From NCBI GenBank assembly GCA_963814905.1, contig CAWFEM010000021.1, positions 62,001 through 126,000 on the forward strand: a stretch of DNA of 64,000 nt, in the 5' to 3' direction. Both the position numbers and the translations under genes were made by a program. Under the pieces are notes generated by a model. The model saw only the letters and a program-made list of their open reading frames with translations, searched no databases and was not told the DNA's origin. Positions within the stretch are counted from its first letter, which is position 1, and each line of letters starts with the position of its first letter. The stretch comes from DASWJZ01 sp963814905 (GTDB taxonomy: Bacteria > Pseudomonadota > Alphaproteobacteria > Rhizobiales > Afifellaceae). Shown here in pieces: positions 1 through 8,355 of the stretch.

Positions 1-1220
1 TCCGCTGCGTCTTCCAGGAGCTGTCGCTCTGTCCGAACCTCACCGTCGCTGAGAATGCCCGTGTGCTTCACCCTTCGATCGAAGGGTGGGGCTGGCGTCG
101 GCGCGCCGGCGACCTGATCGGCGGCAAGCTCGACGAGATTTTTCCGGGCCACGGCGTCTCGCCCGACGCCGTCGTCAGCGATCTTTCGATCGGGCACCGT
201 CAGATGGTCGAGGTCGCCCGCGCCTTCACCGTCACCGAAGACCCGCTCCACCTCGTCATCCTCGACGAGCCGACCTCCTCGCTCGATGCGCATGCCGCCG
301 GGCAGCTTTTGGAATTCGTCCGCCGCACCGTCGGCATGGGCGCGAGCTGCGTCCTGATCTCGCATCTTCTCGGCGAGATACTCTCCACCTCCGACCGCAT
401 CGTCGTGATGCGCGACGGCAAGGTCGTGGCCGCCGACGTGGCGAACGCGTTCAACCGCGACAAGCTCGTCGCCACGATGGGCGGCTCTGAAGCTGGCAAG
501 CATGCCGCCGACGACGAAGAGACGCGCGCTCCACGCGGCTCCGCTCCGGTGTGCGTACGCGCCCGCCCCGCCGGCCAGACGGACGGCGCCGAGCTCGTCG
601 CGCATGAAGGCGAGATCATCGGCCTCGCCGGACTTTCCGGCCACGGCCAGACCGACCTTCTGCTCGCCGTCTTCGAAGCGGTGGGAAAGCAGACACGCGA
701 CGTGGAAGTGACCGCGCCCGTCGCGCTCGTCGCCGGCGACCGCCAGACCGACGGCATCTTCCCTCTGTGGTCGATCGCGCAAAACATCGGCATCCGCTCG
801 ATCAGACAATTGAGGCACGGACTCCTGATCGCGCCTGAGCAAGAGAGCAGGCTTGCGGAGACCTGGCGCGAGCGCATCGGCATCCGCACGCCGGAGGTCA
901 ACAACAACATCCTGTCGCTCTCCGGCGGCAACCAACAGAAGGTGCTGTTTGCGCGTGCCCTTGCCTCCGACGCCAAGATCATCCTCATGGACGACCCGAT
1001 GCGCGGCGTCGACATCGGCACCAAGCTCGAGGTCTACGAGCTGATCCGCGCCGAGGCGAAGGCCGGGCGGACCTTCCTCTGGTACACGACCGAAATCGAA
1101 GAGCTGGAGAACTGCGACCACGTCTACGTCTTCCAGAACGGTCGCATCGTCGGCGATCTCGGCCGCGGCGAACTGACCGAGGAGCGGGTGATCCAGTCCT
1201 CGTTCCAGGACGTAGCCTGA
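1..1220 (+). CDS. Sugar ABC transporter ATP-binding protein, RbsA/XylG type (5' end cut by window)
   Basis: The reading frame is already open at base 3, and the first visible residues include the Q-loop motif VFQELSLCPNLTVAEN, so the start and first Walker A lie outside the window. About 405 residues are visible. The first nucleotide-binding domain shows a signature-like LSIGHRQMVEVARA and Walker B with LVILDEPTSSLD. The second domain shows LSLSGGNQQKVLFARAL and IILMDDPMRGVDIGTK. The second P-loop region (GLSGHGQTDLLL) lacks the GKS/T of a working Walker A, as is usual for the C-terminal half of RbsA-type tandem ATPases. It would energise import through the two permeases that follow. The stop overlaps the next start (TGATG at 1218-1222). 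The family is clear; the sugar is not determinable because the binding protein is not in view. Confidence 0.9.
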   Translation, partial: RCVFQELSLCPNLTVAENARVLHPSIEGWGWRRRAGDLIGGKLDEIFPGHGVSPDAVVSDLSIGHRQMVEVARAFTVTEDPLHLVILDEPTSSLDAHAAGQLLEFVRRTVGMGASCVLISHLLGEILSTSDRIVVMRDGKVVAADVANAFNRDKLVATMGGSEAGKHAADDEETRAPRGSAPVCVRARPAGQTDGAELVAHEGEIIGLAGLSGHGQTDLLLAVFEAVGKQTRDVEVTAPVALVAGDRQTDGIFPLWSIAQNIGIRSIRQLRHGLLIAPEQESRLAETWRERIGIRTPEVNNNILSLSGGNQQKVLFARALASDAKIILMDDPMRGVDIGTKLEVYELIRAEAKAGRTFLWYTTEIEELENCDHVYVFQNGRIVGDLGRGELTEERVIQSSFQDVA

Positions 1221-2194
1221 TGGCCTCGACGGAAGCCGGCGTGCGGCTGCCCCTCATGGCTTCGATCGCGCCGCGCCGCGCGCTCCGCGCGCTCCTGCCG
1301 GCTCTCTCCATGGCGCTGATCCTGATCGCGATCGCCTATCTCAATCCGCGCGCGATCAGCTATTTCGGCTTCAACCTGATGCTCAATCTGGCGATTCCGA
1401 TCGCGCTTGCGACGATCGCCCAGATGTTCATCCTGTGCGTGAACGACCTCGATCTTTCGATCGGCACCTTCGTCAGCTTCGTCGGCTGCGTCACCGCGAC
1501 ATGGCTGCACGATGCGCCGCTCTTCGGCGCAATGGTTCTCCTCGGCTGCATCGGTCTTTACGCCGCGCTTGGCGCGCTCATCTATCTCCGCAACCTGCCG
1601 TCGATCGTCGTCACCTTGGGTATGAGCTTCGTGTGGCAGGGCCTTGCCATCCTTCTCCTGCCGCGCCCTGGCGGGAAGCCGCCCGATTGGCTTCTGGCGC
1701 TGATGGGCTTCAAGCCGCCGCACGTCCCCTTCCCCATCATCGCGGCGATCGTGATCGCCCTCGTCGTACATGTCGGGCTGATGCGCTCCTCCTACGGCGC
1801 GATCCTGCGCGGGGCCGGCGGCAACGCAATCGCGATCCGTCGCGCCGGCTGGTCGCTTCTGAAGGCCAAGGTGACGATGTTTGCGCTCGCCGGCCTCTTC
1901 GGCGTGCTCTCCGGGATGGCGCTGATCGGCATCACCACGTCGGCCGACGCCAATATCGGCAGCGGCTACACGCTGCTTTCTATCGCCGGCGTGATCCTCG
2001 GCGGCGGCGAGTTCGTCGGCGGGCGCGTCTCGCCGATCGGCGCGGTCATCGGAGCGCTCACGCTTGCGCTCGCCGCTTCGCCGCTTCTGACCTTCATGCA
2101 CATCTCGCCCGACTGGCAGGTGGGCGCGAACGGCGCCATCCTGATCATCGTGCTCGCCGCGCGCGCCGCCCTCGGACGGAGGGAAGGCTCGTGA
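1220..2194 (+). CDS. Sugar ABC transporter permease (RbsC/BPD_transp_2 family), first subunit
   Basis: A 324-residue hydrophobic inner-membrane protein with about eight to ten predicted membrane segments. It has the family's characteristic QMFILCVNDLDLSIG motif near residue 70, the permease-ATPase coupling region near GAGGNAIAIRRAGW, and a late GYTLLSIAGVILGG segment. The length is normal for ribose/xylose-type permeases. The start overlaps the ATPase stop by one base, and its own stop lies inside the next gene's GTG start, so the importer subunits look translationally coupled. It should form a heterodimer with the second permease. Substrate specificity cannot be read from the sequence. Confidence 0.9.
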   Translation: MASTEAGVRLPLMASIAPRRALRALLPALSMALILIAIAYLNPRAISYFGFNLMLNLAIPIALATIAQMFILCVNDLDLSIGTFVSFVGCVTATWLHDAPLFGAMVLLGCIGLYAALGALIYLRNLPSIVVTLGMSFVWQGLAILLLPRPGGKPPDWLLALMGFKPPHVPFPIIAAIVIALVVHVGLMRSSYGAILRGAGGNAIAIRRAGWSLLKAKVTMFALAGLFGVLSGMALIGITTSADANIGSGYTLLSIAGVILGGGEFVGGRVSPIGAVIGALTLALAASPLLTFMHISPDWQVGANGAILIIVLAARAALGRREGS

Positions 2195-3138
2195 TCGGCC
2201 GGCTCTCCTGGCTCGCGCGACCCTGGGTCTGGTCGTTCGCGGGTGCGGCCCTCGTCTACGTCGCCACCGTGTCCTTCACCGGCGGCTTTGGCGCCAGGGG
2301 CATGATCCAGGCCGCATTGGCGCTTTCGGTCTTCATGGTGATCGTCGGCATCGGGCAGATGTTCGTCATCACGCTGGGACCGGGGAACGTCGACCTCTCA
2401 CTGCCGGCGAACATCGGTCTTGCCAGCGCCGTCGCGATGAAGACGATGCATGGCTCCGATTCCATGATCATCGTCGGCCTCGCCGCAGCGCTTGCAAGCG
2501 GTGCCGCCATCGGGCTCGCCAACTACCTGCTGATCTGGGCGCTTCGCATCCCGCCGATCATCGCGACGCTATCGGCAAGCTTCGTCGTCCATTCCATCGA
2601 CATCAGCTACGGCCGCGGATTGCAGATCAAGCCGCCGCCCGGCTTCGCCGCCTTCACGACCTACCAGGTGCTCGGCATTCCGATCCTCGCCATCCTGACC
2701 GTCTTCTTCGCGGCGGCGATGGCGGTGGTGCTGCATCGCACCGTCTATGGCCGCTCCGTGCTTGCGATCGGCCAGAACATGCGCGCCGCGAAGCTCGCCA
2801 ATATCGCGGTCGGCCGGATACGCGCGATCACCTACGTGCTCTCCGGCTGTCTCGGCGGACTGAGCGGGGCGCTTCTCGCCGGCTATTTCCGCGGCGCCTC
2901 CATCGACATCGGCAACGAGTACCTGCTCGCCTCGATCGCCGTCGTGGTGATCGGCGGCACCTCTGTCGCGGGCGGCAAAGCGAACGTTCCCGGCATCTGG
3001 GGCGCGGCGCTTTTCCTCGTCCTGCTCTTGACGATGCTCAACACATTTGGTGCGAGTGCCGGTATCCGGCTGCTGGCGACAGGGCTTATCATCATCGCCG
3101 TCATCACCGCCGCCGGCGGACAGAAGACGCCACGCTAG
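2191..3138 (+). CDS. Sugar ABC transporter permease (RbsC/BPD_transp_2 family), second subunit
   Basis: A 315-residue membrane protein of the same family as its upstream neighbour, with the corresponding signatures GQMFVITLGPGNVDLSLP, IGQNMRAAKLANIAVGRIRA and the late GNEYLLASIAVVVIGG segment. The frame is open for 252 codons before this point, but the GTG at 2191 overlaps the previous stop (GTGA), and the protein begins with a plausible N-terminus there (VIGRLSWLARPW). The upstream extension is the out-of-frame shadow of permease 1. Two non-identical permeases plus a fused ATPase is the standard layout of heterodimeric sugar importers. Confidence 0.9.
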   Translation: MIGRLSWLARPWVWSFAGAALVYVATVSFTGGFGARGMIQAALALSVFMVIVGIGQMFVITLGPGNVDLSLPANIGLASAVAMKTMHGSDSMIIVGLAAALASGAAIGLANYLLIWALRIPPIIATLSASFVVHSIDISYGRGLQIKPPPGFAAFTTYQVLGIPILAILTVFFAAAMAVVLHRTVYGRSVLAIGQNMRAAKLANIAVGRIRAITYVLSGCLGGLSGALLAGYFRGASIDIGNEYLLASIAVVVIGGTSVAGGKANVPGIWGAALFLVLLLTMLNTFGASAGIRLLATGLIIIAVITAAGGQKTPR

Positions 3139-3159
3139 GCTTTAATAAAGGGGGGAAAG

Positions 3160-4086
3160 ATGACTCTCGTCGGACCGGACGCAGAACATTACGACAAGCG
3201 CTTCACCTGGCTCATCAACGGCACCTGCGAAAAGGAGCTCCTGTTCGACGGCTGCCGCTGGTCGGAAGGCCCCTGCTGGTTCCAGGACGGGAACTATCTG
3301 ATCTGGAGCGACATCCCGAACAACCGGATGCTGCGCTGGACGCCGGACGGCATCACCGGAAGCGTCAGCGTATTCCGCCGCGACTCCAACTATTCGAACG
3401 GCAATACGCGCGACCGCGAGGGCCGGCTCGTGAGCTGCGAGCACGGCGCCCGCCGCGTCACCCGCACCGAGGTCGACGGCTCCATCACCGTCATCGCCGA
3501 CAACTACAAGGGCAAGCGGTTGAACTCGCCCAACGACGCAGTCGTCAAGTCGGACGGCACCATCTGGTTCACCGACCCGCCCTACGGCATCATGAGCGAC
3601 TACGAGGGCCACAAGGGCGAGATGGAGTACGGCGCTTCCTACGTCTTCTGCTTCGATCCGAAGCGCGACAAGCTCACAGTCGTCGCCGACGACTTCCATC
3701 GGCCGAACGGCCTTGCCTTCTCTCCCGACGAGTCGGAACTCTACATCGCCAACTCCTCCGCCGCCCACGAGCCGGAAATGCCGCGGCACATCCGCGCCTT
3801 CAAGGTCGGCAAGAACAACACCCTCTCCGGCGGCAAGGCACGCTTCGTCCTGAAGCAGGGGTTCCCGGACGGCTTCCGCGTCGACGATGAAGGCAACGTG
3901 TGGACAAGCGCGGGCCCCGGCATCGACTGCTTTGAGAAGGGCGGCACCCTCCTCGGCCGCATCAACTTTCCGCAGAACGTGTCGAACCTCGTCTTCGGGG
4001 GGCCGAAGCGGAACCGCCTCTTCATCACCTGCACGCACGAGGTCTATTCACTCTATGTGACCATCACCGGCGTGCAGAGGCCGTAG
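3160..4086 (+). CDS. SMP-30/gluconolactonase-like (LRE) beta-propeller enzyme
   Basis: A 308-residue cytoplasmic protein with the SMP-30/gluconolaconase/LRE pattern: WSEGPCWFQDGNYLIWSDIP near the N-terminus (metal-binding Glu), NSPNDAVVKSDGTIWFTDPP in the middle (Asn), and PNGLAFSPDESELYIANS (Asn and Asp) further on. These are the expected divalent-metal ligands of a six-bladed propeller lactonase. The start at 3160 follows a strong GGGGGGAAAG ribosome site, 21 nt after the permease stop, so it belongs to the sugar-uptake operon. It probably hydrolyses a sugar-derived lactone made from the imported substrate. The exact lactone is inference. Confidence 0.85.
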   Translation: MTLVGPDAEHYDKRFTWLINGTCEKELLFDGCRWSEGPCWFQDGNYLIWSDIPNNRMLRWTPDGITGSVSVFRRDSNYSNGNTRDREGRLVSCEHGARRVTRTEVDGSITVIADNYKGKRLNSPNDAVVKSDGTIWFTDPPYGIMSDYEGHKGEMEYGASYVFCFDPKRDKLTVVADDFHRPNGLAFSPDESELYIANSSAAHEPEMPRHIRAFKVGKNNTLSGGKARFVLKQGFPDGFRVDDEGNVWTSAGPGIDCFEKGGTLLGRINFPQNVSNLVFGGPKRNRLFITCTHEVYSLYVTITGVQRP

Positions 4087-4101
4087 CGGAGGAAAGCCGA
4101 C

Positions 4102-4602
4102 GTGGATCCCGGCCCGATCCTGGAGAAGGTCCCGCTCTTTGCGGAGGCGCTCGACGCGGAGCAGGTTCGCTTCCTGGCGTCGCAGAGCCGGCAGGCCTTC
4201 TTCCGCGCCGGGACGCGGCTCATGACGCAGGGCGATTTCGGCGGCGCGATGTTCGTCATCGCGTCCGGCGAGGTCGCCGTCACCTTCGTCGATGCCGACG
4301 CGCGGGAGACGACGGTCGCCAAGCTCGGGCCGAACGACGTGGTCGGCGAAATGTCCCTCTTCACCGGCGACCGGCGGACGGCGACGGTGAGCGCCCTCAC
4401 CAACGTCGACGCCATCGAGATCACGAAGTGGTCGCTGGAGCGCGTCTTCGCCCGCGCGCCGGAACTGATCGACACGTTTGCCGGTGTCCTCGCCAAGCGC
4501 CAGGCGGAACTCAACGCCGTTTCCGGCAATGCGACGCCGAACGAGACGTTCGCGCGCCAGGCACGGAAGGTTTTCACGGGGCTGTTCGGCCGCGCCGGCT
4601 AG
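4102..4602 (+). CDS. Stand-alone cyclic-nucleotide-binding domain protein
   Basis: A 166-residue protein made almost entirely of one CNMP-binding domain. The phosphate-binding cassette VVGEMSLFTGDRRTATV (about residues 73-90) keeps the Glu and Arg that contact the cyclic nucleotide ribose-phosphate in CAP-like proteins. No helix-turn-helix or channel domain follows; the C-terminus is a short helical tail. It starts at GTG 4102, 7 nt after GGAGGAAA and 15 nt after the lactonase gene, so it may be the last gene of the sugar operon. With no output domain, it is probably a partner or allosteric subunit. Confidence 0.75.
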   Translation: MDPGPILEKVPLFAEALDAEQVRFLASQSRQAFFRAGTRLMTQGDFGGAMFVIASGEVAVTFVDADARETTVAKLGPNDVVGEMSLFTGDRRTATVSALTNVDAIEITKWSLERVFARAPELIDTFAGVLAKRQAELNAVSGNATPNETFARQARKVFTGLFGRAG

Positions 4603-5087
4603 GAACAGAAAGCGCAGTCAATTCTTCCAATAGCGCCAAGCGGCTGGTCGTAGGCCTTCGCTCGCTTTCGAAGCCGACACGTGGGTGACATCGGCTGCAG
4701 CCCACCTTCAAGCGCAACCAGTAGAAACCCCACTATGCGTTTGATGCTGAAGGCCGAAGCACAAATCGCGCGCACCAAACCTTTAATAATCGCATGGCAA
4801 TGGTTAACAAATCGTTTCTCGTGAAACACTGATTCGACGTTAGTCAAGCCGTCCAGAGGGTTGTACCCATGTTTCGCGGTCGCGTCTGAGTGCCGAGCCG
4901 CGTGGAACCTCAGACGCTCCTTCGGCGGCCCGCTTGGCCATCGTCGCCATCTAGACTTCACGCCGACGCGAAAGAGCGCACTCTGATTTTCGCCGCGAGC
5001 CGCCGCGCGTAGCACGGCTTCCCTTGCCCGACCCTTCACCAGGGCATAGCTTCCCGGCTCAACCGAAGGCAGCCCCCACCGTCGGCC
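4603..5087. other. Intergenic region without a recognisable gene (485 bp)
   Basis: Only short overlapping frames with atypical composition occur here. The stretch around 4780-4850 is more AT-rich than its surroundings and contains ATGGTTAACAAA-like sequence typical of alphaproteobacterial promoter regions, so the cysK promoter probably lies within it. No convincing paired -35/-10 boxes, terminator or RNA gene was found. Confidence 0.5.
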
Positions 5088-6125
5088 ATGATTGTCGCGA
5101 AATCCGTCCTCGACCTCATCGGAAACACACCGCTCGTTCGCTTGCGCCGCGCTTCGGAGGCGACCGGTTGCGAGATTCTCGGCAAGGCCGAATTCCTCAA
5201 CCCCGGCCAGTCGGTGAAGGATCGCGCAGCACTTTGGATCGTGCGCGCGGCGGAGCGCGACGGCTCGCTGAAGCCCGGCGGCACGATCGTGGAGGGCACG
5301 GCCGGCAATACCGGGATCGGGCTGTCGCTGGTCGCCAAGGCGCTCGGCTACCGCTCCGTCATCGTCATCCCCGAGACGCAGTCGGATGAGAAGAAGCAGG
5401 CGCTCCGGATGGCCGGCGCGACGCTCATTGAGGTGCCCGCGGTCCCCTACAGGAACCCGAACAATTATGTGAAGCTTTCCGGACGCTTGGCGGCGGAGCT
5501 TGCGAAGTCGGAGAAGGGCGGCGCGATCTGGGCGAACCAGTTCGACAACGTCGCCAACCGCCAGGCGCACGTCGAATCGACGGGCCCGGAGATCTGGGAA
5601 GCGACCGGCGGCAAGGTCGACGGATTCGTCTCGGCGGTCGGAACCGGCGGCACGCTCGCCGGCGTCGGCATCTTCCTCAAGGGCAAGAACGCCGGTATCA
5701 AGATCGGGCTGGCGGACGTGCCCGGCGCCGCGCTCTACAATTACTATGCGAACGGCGAACTGAAGGCGGAGGGCAGTTCCATCACCGAAGGTATCGGCCA
5801 GGGCCGCATCACCGCCAACCTTGAGGACGCGCCGGTCGACATGGCCTGGCGCATCCCCGATGCGGAATCCGTCACACAGGTCTTCGATCTCGTCGAGGAA
5901 GGCTTGGTCATGGGCGGCTCGACCGGCGTTAACGTCGCCGGCGCCGTCCGCATGGCGCGCGAACTCGGACCCGGCCACACGATTGTCACGGTGCTTTGCG
6001 ACTACGGCAGCCGCTACGCTTCAAAGCTCTTCGATCCCGATTTCCTCCGCTCCAAAGACCTGCCCGTCCCGGCCTGGCTCAGTGAGCGTTCGGAGATCGC
6101 GGTCCCGTACGAGAAAAACGACTGA
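5088..6125 (+). CDS. cysK: Cysteine synthase A-like PLP enzyme
   Basis: A 345-residue fold-type II PLP enzyme. Visible landmarks are DLIGNTPLVRL at the N-terminus, SVKDRAALWIV with the Schiff-base Lys (about residue 45), EGTAGNTGIGLSL as substrate loop, and VGTGGTLAGVG as phosphate-binding loop. It would make cysteine from O-acetylserine and sulfide. It is about 20-30 residues longer than the classic E. coli CysK, and the loop reads TAGNT rather than TSGNT. This marks a variant subgroup that could also act as a cysteine desulfhydrase. Its stop overlaps the AlaX start (TGATG), linking cysteine synthesis with the editing and sulfurtransferase genes downstream. Confidence 0.85.
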   Translation: MIVAKSVLDLIGNTPLVRLRRASEATGCEILGKAEFLNPGQSVKDRAALWIVRAAERDGSLKPGGTIVEGTAGNTGIGLSLVAKALGYRSVIVIPETQSDEKKQALRMAGATLIEVPAVPYRNPNNYVKLSGRLAAELAKSEKGGAIWANQFDNVANRQAHVESTGPEIWEATGGKVDGFVSAVGTGGTLAGVGIFLKGKNAGIKIGLADVPGAALYNYYANGELKAEGSSITEGIGQGRITANLEDAPVDMAWRIPDAESVTQVFDLVEEGLVMGGSTGVNVAGAVRMARELGPGHTIVTVLCDYGSRYASKLFDPDFLRSKDLPVPAWLSERSEIAVPYEKND

Positions 6126-6862
6126 TGCCCTCCGACACGATCCCGCTTTTCCGCGAGGATGCCTATCGCCGCGATTGCGAGGCGAAGATCATCGGCCATT
6201 CCGAACAGGGCGGGCTGATCCTCGACCGCACCGTCTTCTATGCCGCGAGCGGCGGCCAACCCGGCGACACTGGACGGCTGGTTGTCGCCGGTGGCGCGAT
6301 CGTGCCGATCGCGGCGACCGTCTACGGCGAAGACAAGCTGGAGATCGTGCATGTTCCGGCCTCCGGCCAGCCGCCGCGCATCGGGATGCCGGTCCTCGCC
6401 GAGATCGCCTGGGAGCGACGCCACCGGCACATGCGCATGCACACCGCGCTCCACCTTCTCTGCTCGCTGGTGCCCTTCCCCGTCACCGGCGGCTCGATCG
6501 GCGCGGAAGAAAGCCGGCTCGATTTCGACATCGACGATGCCGGCGCGGTCGACAAGGAAGGTCTGACGGAGAAGCTGATGGCGCTCGTGGCCGGCAACCA
6601 TCCCGTGACCACGCGCTGGATTTCCGATGAGGAGCTTGCCGACAATCCCAACCTGGTCCGCACCATGAGCGTGAAGCCGCCGATGGGAACCGGCCGCGTG
6701 CGTCTCGTTGCGATCGGCGTCGACGGCACGGTCGACCTCCAGCCCTGCGGCGGCACGCATGTGCGCGCCACAGGCGAGATCGGCCGTATCGCCGTGAGCA
6801 AGATCGAGAAGAAGGGGCGCCAGAACCGGCGCATCCGCATTGCCTTCATGGAAGGCGCATGA
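6125..6862 (+). CDS. Alanyl-tRNA editing protein (AlaX-like)
   Basis: A 245-residue free-standing homologue of the AlaRS editing domain. It shows the zinc/catalytic motif HTALHLLCSL (HxxxH, near residue 105) and the second metal motif CGGTHVRATGEIG (near residue 205). It should hydrolyse Ser- or Gly-tRNA(Ala) in the cytoplasm. The N-terminal YAASGGQPGDTG segment is the conserved glycine-rich loop seen in medium-length AlaX proteins. It starts at the ATG overlapping the cysK stop, and its stop overlaps the next ATG (ATGA at 6859). Coupling with cysteine and sulfur genes suggests co-expression when amino-acid pools change; that link is inference. Confidence 0.88.
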   Translation: MPSDTIPLFREDAYRRDCEAKIIGHSEQGGLILDRTVFYAASGGQPGDTGRLVVAGGAIVPIAATVYGEDKLEIVHVPASGQPPRIGMPVLAEIAWERRHRHMRMHTALHLLCSLVPFPVTGGSIGAEESRLDFDIDDAGAVDKEGLTEKLMALVAGNHPVTTRWISDEELADNPNLVRTMSVKPPMGTGRVRLVAIGVDGTVDLQPCGGTHVRATGEIGRIAVSKIEKKGRQNRRIRIAFMEGA

Positions 6863-7698
6863 GCGACCTGCTTGCCACGCCTGAATGGCTGAGCGCGCGA
6901 CTCGGCCAGCCGAACATAAAGGTCGTCGACGGCTCCTGGTATCTGCCGGCGCAGAACCGCGACGCAAAGGCGGAATTTCTAGCCGGCCATATTCCGGGCG
7001 CCGTCTTCTTCGACATCGACGCCATCGCCGACCGCTCGACCGGCCTCCCCCATATGCTCCCCGACGAAGCAGCCTTCGCCGCGGCGGCCGGCGCGCTCGG
7101 CCTCTCCGAGCGCGATACGATCGTCGTTTATGACGGCATGGGCCTCTTCTCCGCGCCGCGCGTCTGGTGGACTTTCCGGACCTTCGGCGCCAAGGATGTC
7201 AGGCTCTTGGACGGCGGTCTTCCGGCTTGGGACGAAGCCGGTCTGGCGAAGGAATCGGGCGAGGCGAATCCTGAACCGGTGCATTTCTCCGCCGTGTTCT
7301 CGGCCGACGCGGTCCGCGACTTCGACCAGGTGAAGCAGGCGCTGGAGCATGGCGAGACGGTGCTCGACGCCCGTTCCGCACCGCGCTTCCGCGGCGAGGA
7401 GCCGGAGCCCCGGCCCGAGCTTCGCGCCGGTCACATGCCGGGGGCGAAGAACCTCCATTACGCAGCCCTTGCCGACCATGGCCGCCTCGTCGCGCCGGAG
7501 AAAATTCGCAAGCTTTTACAGACGGCTCAGGTCGATCTCTCATCACCGGTGACAACCACTTGCGGGTCCGGGATCACCGCCGCGGTGCTGCTCCTCGCCC
7601 TCGCGACGATCGGCAAAAACGACGTCACGCTCTATGACGGATCGTGGACCGACTGGGCCGCACGCAAGGACGCCCCGGTCGCGACAGGGCCGGCGTGA
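6859..7698 (+). CDS. sseA: 3-mercaptopyruvate sulfurtransferase (two rhodanese domains)
   Basis: A 279-residue protein with two rhodanese-like domains. The first is non-catalytic, with HIPGAVFFDIDAIAD. The second carries HMPGAKNLHY and the active-site loop TTCGSGITAAV. The CGSGIT loop is the mercaptopyruvate-type signature, rather than the CRKGVT of thiosulfate sulfurtransferases. It transfers sulfur from 3-mercaptopyruvate to acceptors such as cyanide or thioredoxin. It overlaps the AlaX stop by 4 nt, and the cluster cysK-alaX-sseA forms one translationally coupled unit. Confidence 0.9.
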   Translation: MSDLLATPEWLSARLGQPNIKVVDGSWYLPAQNRDAKAEFLAGHIPGAVFFDIDAIADRSTGLPHMLPDEAAFAAAAGALGLSERDTIVVYDGMGLFSAPRVWWTFRTFGAKDVRLLDGGLPAWDEAGLAKESGEANPEPVHFSAVFSADAVRDFDQVKQALEHGETVLDARSAPRFRGEEPEPRPELRAGHMPGAKNLHYAALADHGRLVAPEKIRKLLQTAQVDLSSPVTTTCGSGITAAVLLLALATIGKNDVTLYDGSWTDWAARKDAPVATGPA

Positions 7699-7708
7699 AG
7701 GTGCCGAC

Positions 7709-8284
7709 GTGAAGACCGGCGCCCAGGGTCGGATGCTGGAGACGACAGTCACCTACCTCGCGATGACCGCGCGGCCGGCGCATCTGCCGCCGATGCCGGT
7801 CGGGATGCGGCTTGCCTTGATGAAGGCGGAGGACATCCCGCTCCACTTCTACCGCTACCTCTATGACGCCGTCGGCGGGCAATGGCTCTGGATCGAGCGC
7901 CACGGCCTCTCCGACGCAGCGCTTTCCAATAAGATTCATGGCGTTGGCATCGAGATATTCGTGCTCTACGCGAACGGTTCGCCCGCCGGCTATTTCGAGC
8001 TGGACCGGCGCGACCCGCAAAGTGTGCGGATCGTCTATTTCGGGCTGATGCCGGAATGGACCGGGAAGCGCCTCGGGCCCTGGTTTCTGGGCACGGCGAT
8101 CGCCGAAGGATTCTCACGCAACGCGGAAGAATTGCGCGTAAATACCTGCACCTGGGATCATCCCGCCGCTCTGCCTCTCTATCAGAGGCTCGGCTTCGAG
8201 CCGGTGCGCCAGGAGAGCCGCCGTATGAAAATTCCGCCGGGACTTCCGATCCCCGGCCATATTACTGCCCGCATGTCCCCGTGA
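7709..8284 (+). CDS. GNAT-family N-acetyltransferase
   Basis: A 191-residue GNAT protein. The acetyl-CoA-binding region includes YFGLMPEWTGKRLGPWFLG (motif A, about residues 110-130), followed by NTCTWDHPAALPLYQRLGF, the usual C-terminal beta4-alpha4 signature. Longer in-frame starts exist upstream, but GTG 7709 is preceded at proper distance by GAAGG (7698-7702); ATG 7733 is an alternative. It follows sseA after 10 nt and is probably the last gene of the cysteine cluster. The substrate is unknown. The EcfG-type promoter of the next gene begins 4 nt after its stop. Confidence 0.75.
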   Translation: MKTGAQGRMLETTVTYLAMTARPAHLPPMPVGMRLALMKAEDIPLHFYRYLYDAVGGQWLWIERHGLSDAALSNKIHGVGIEIFVLYANGSPAGYFELDRRDPQSVRIVYFGLMPEWTGKRLGPWFLGTAIAEGFSRNAEELRVNTCTWDHPAALPLYQRLGFEPVRQESRRMKIPPGLPIPGHITARMSP

Positions 8285-8288
8285 GGTC

Positions 8289-8313
8289 GGAACATTGGCG
8301 GGTGTGCGACGTT
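8289..8313 (+). promoter_or_regulatory. Candidate EcfG (general stress) sigma-factor promoter
   Basis: GGAAC at 8289-8293, a 16-nt spacer, and CGTT at 8310-8313. This matches the alphaproteobacterial EcfG consensus GGAAC-N16/17-CGTT exactly. The predicted transcription start is near 8320, about 35 nt before the ATG of the OmpA-domain gene at 8356, and a GGGGA ribosome site lies at 8343-8347. Confidence 0.6.
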
Positions 8314-8355
8314 CCCGCTTCGACCGAGGGGGCTTGGTCAACGGGGAAATATTCA

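Noticed and set aside
1124..2101. 325-codon minus-strand frame opposite the first sugar permease
   Set aside because: Very rich in R, D, E and H with no motif; the permease on the plus strand has clear family sequence.
4428..4688. Small plus-strand frame overlapping the end of the cyclic-nucleotide-binding gene
   Set aside because: Arg-rich shadow in another frame, no ribosome site.
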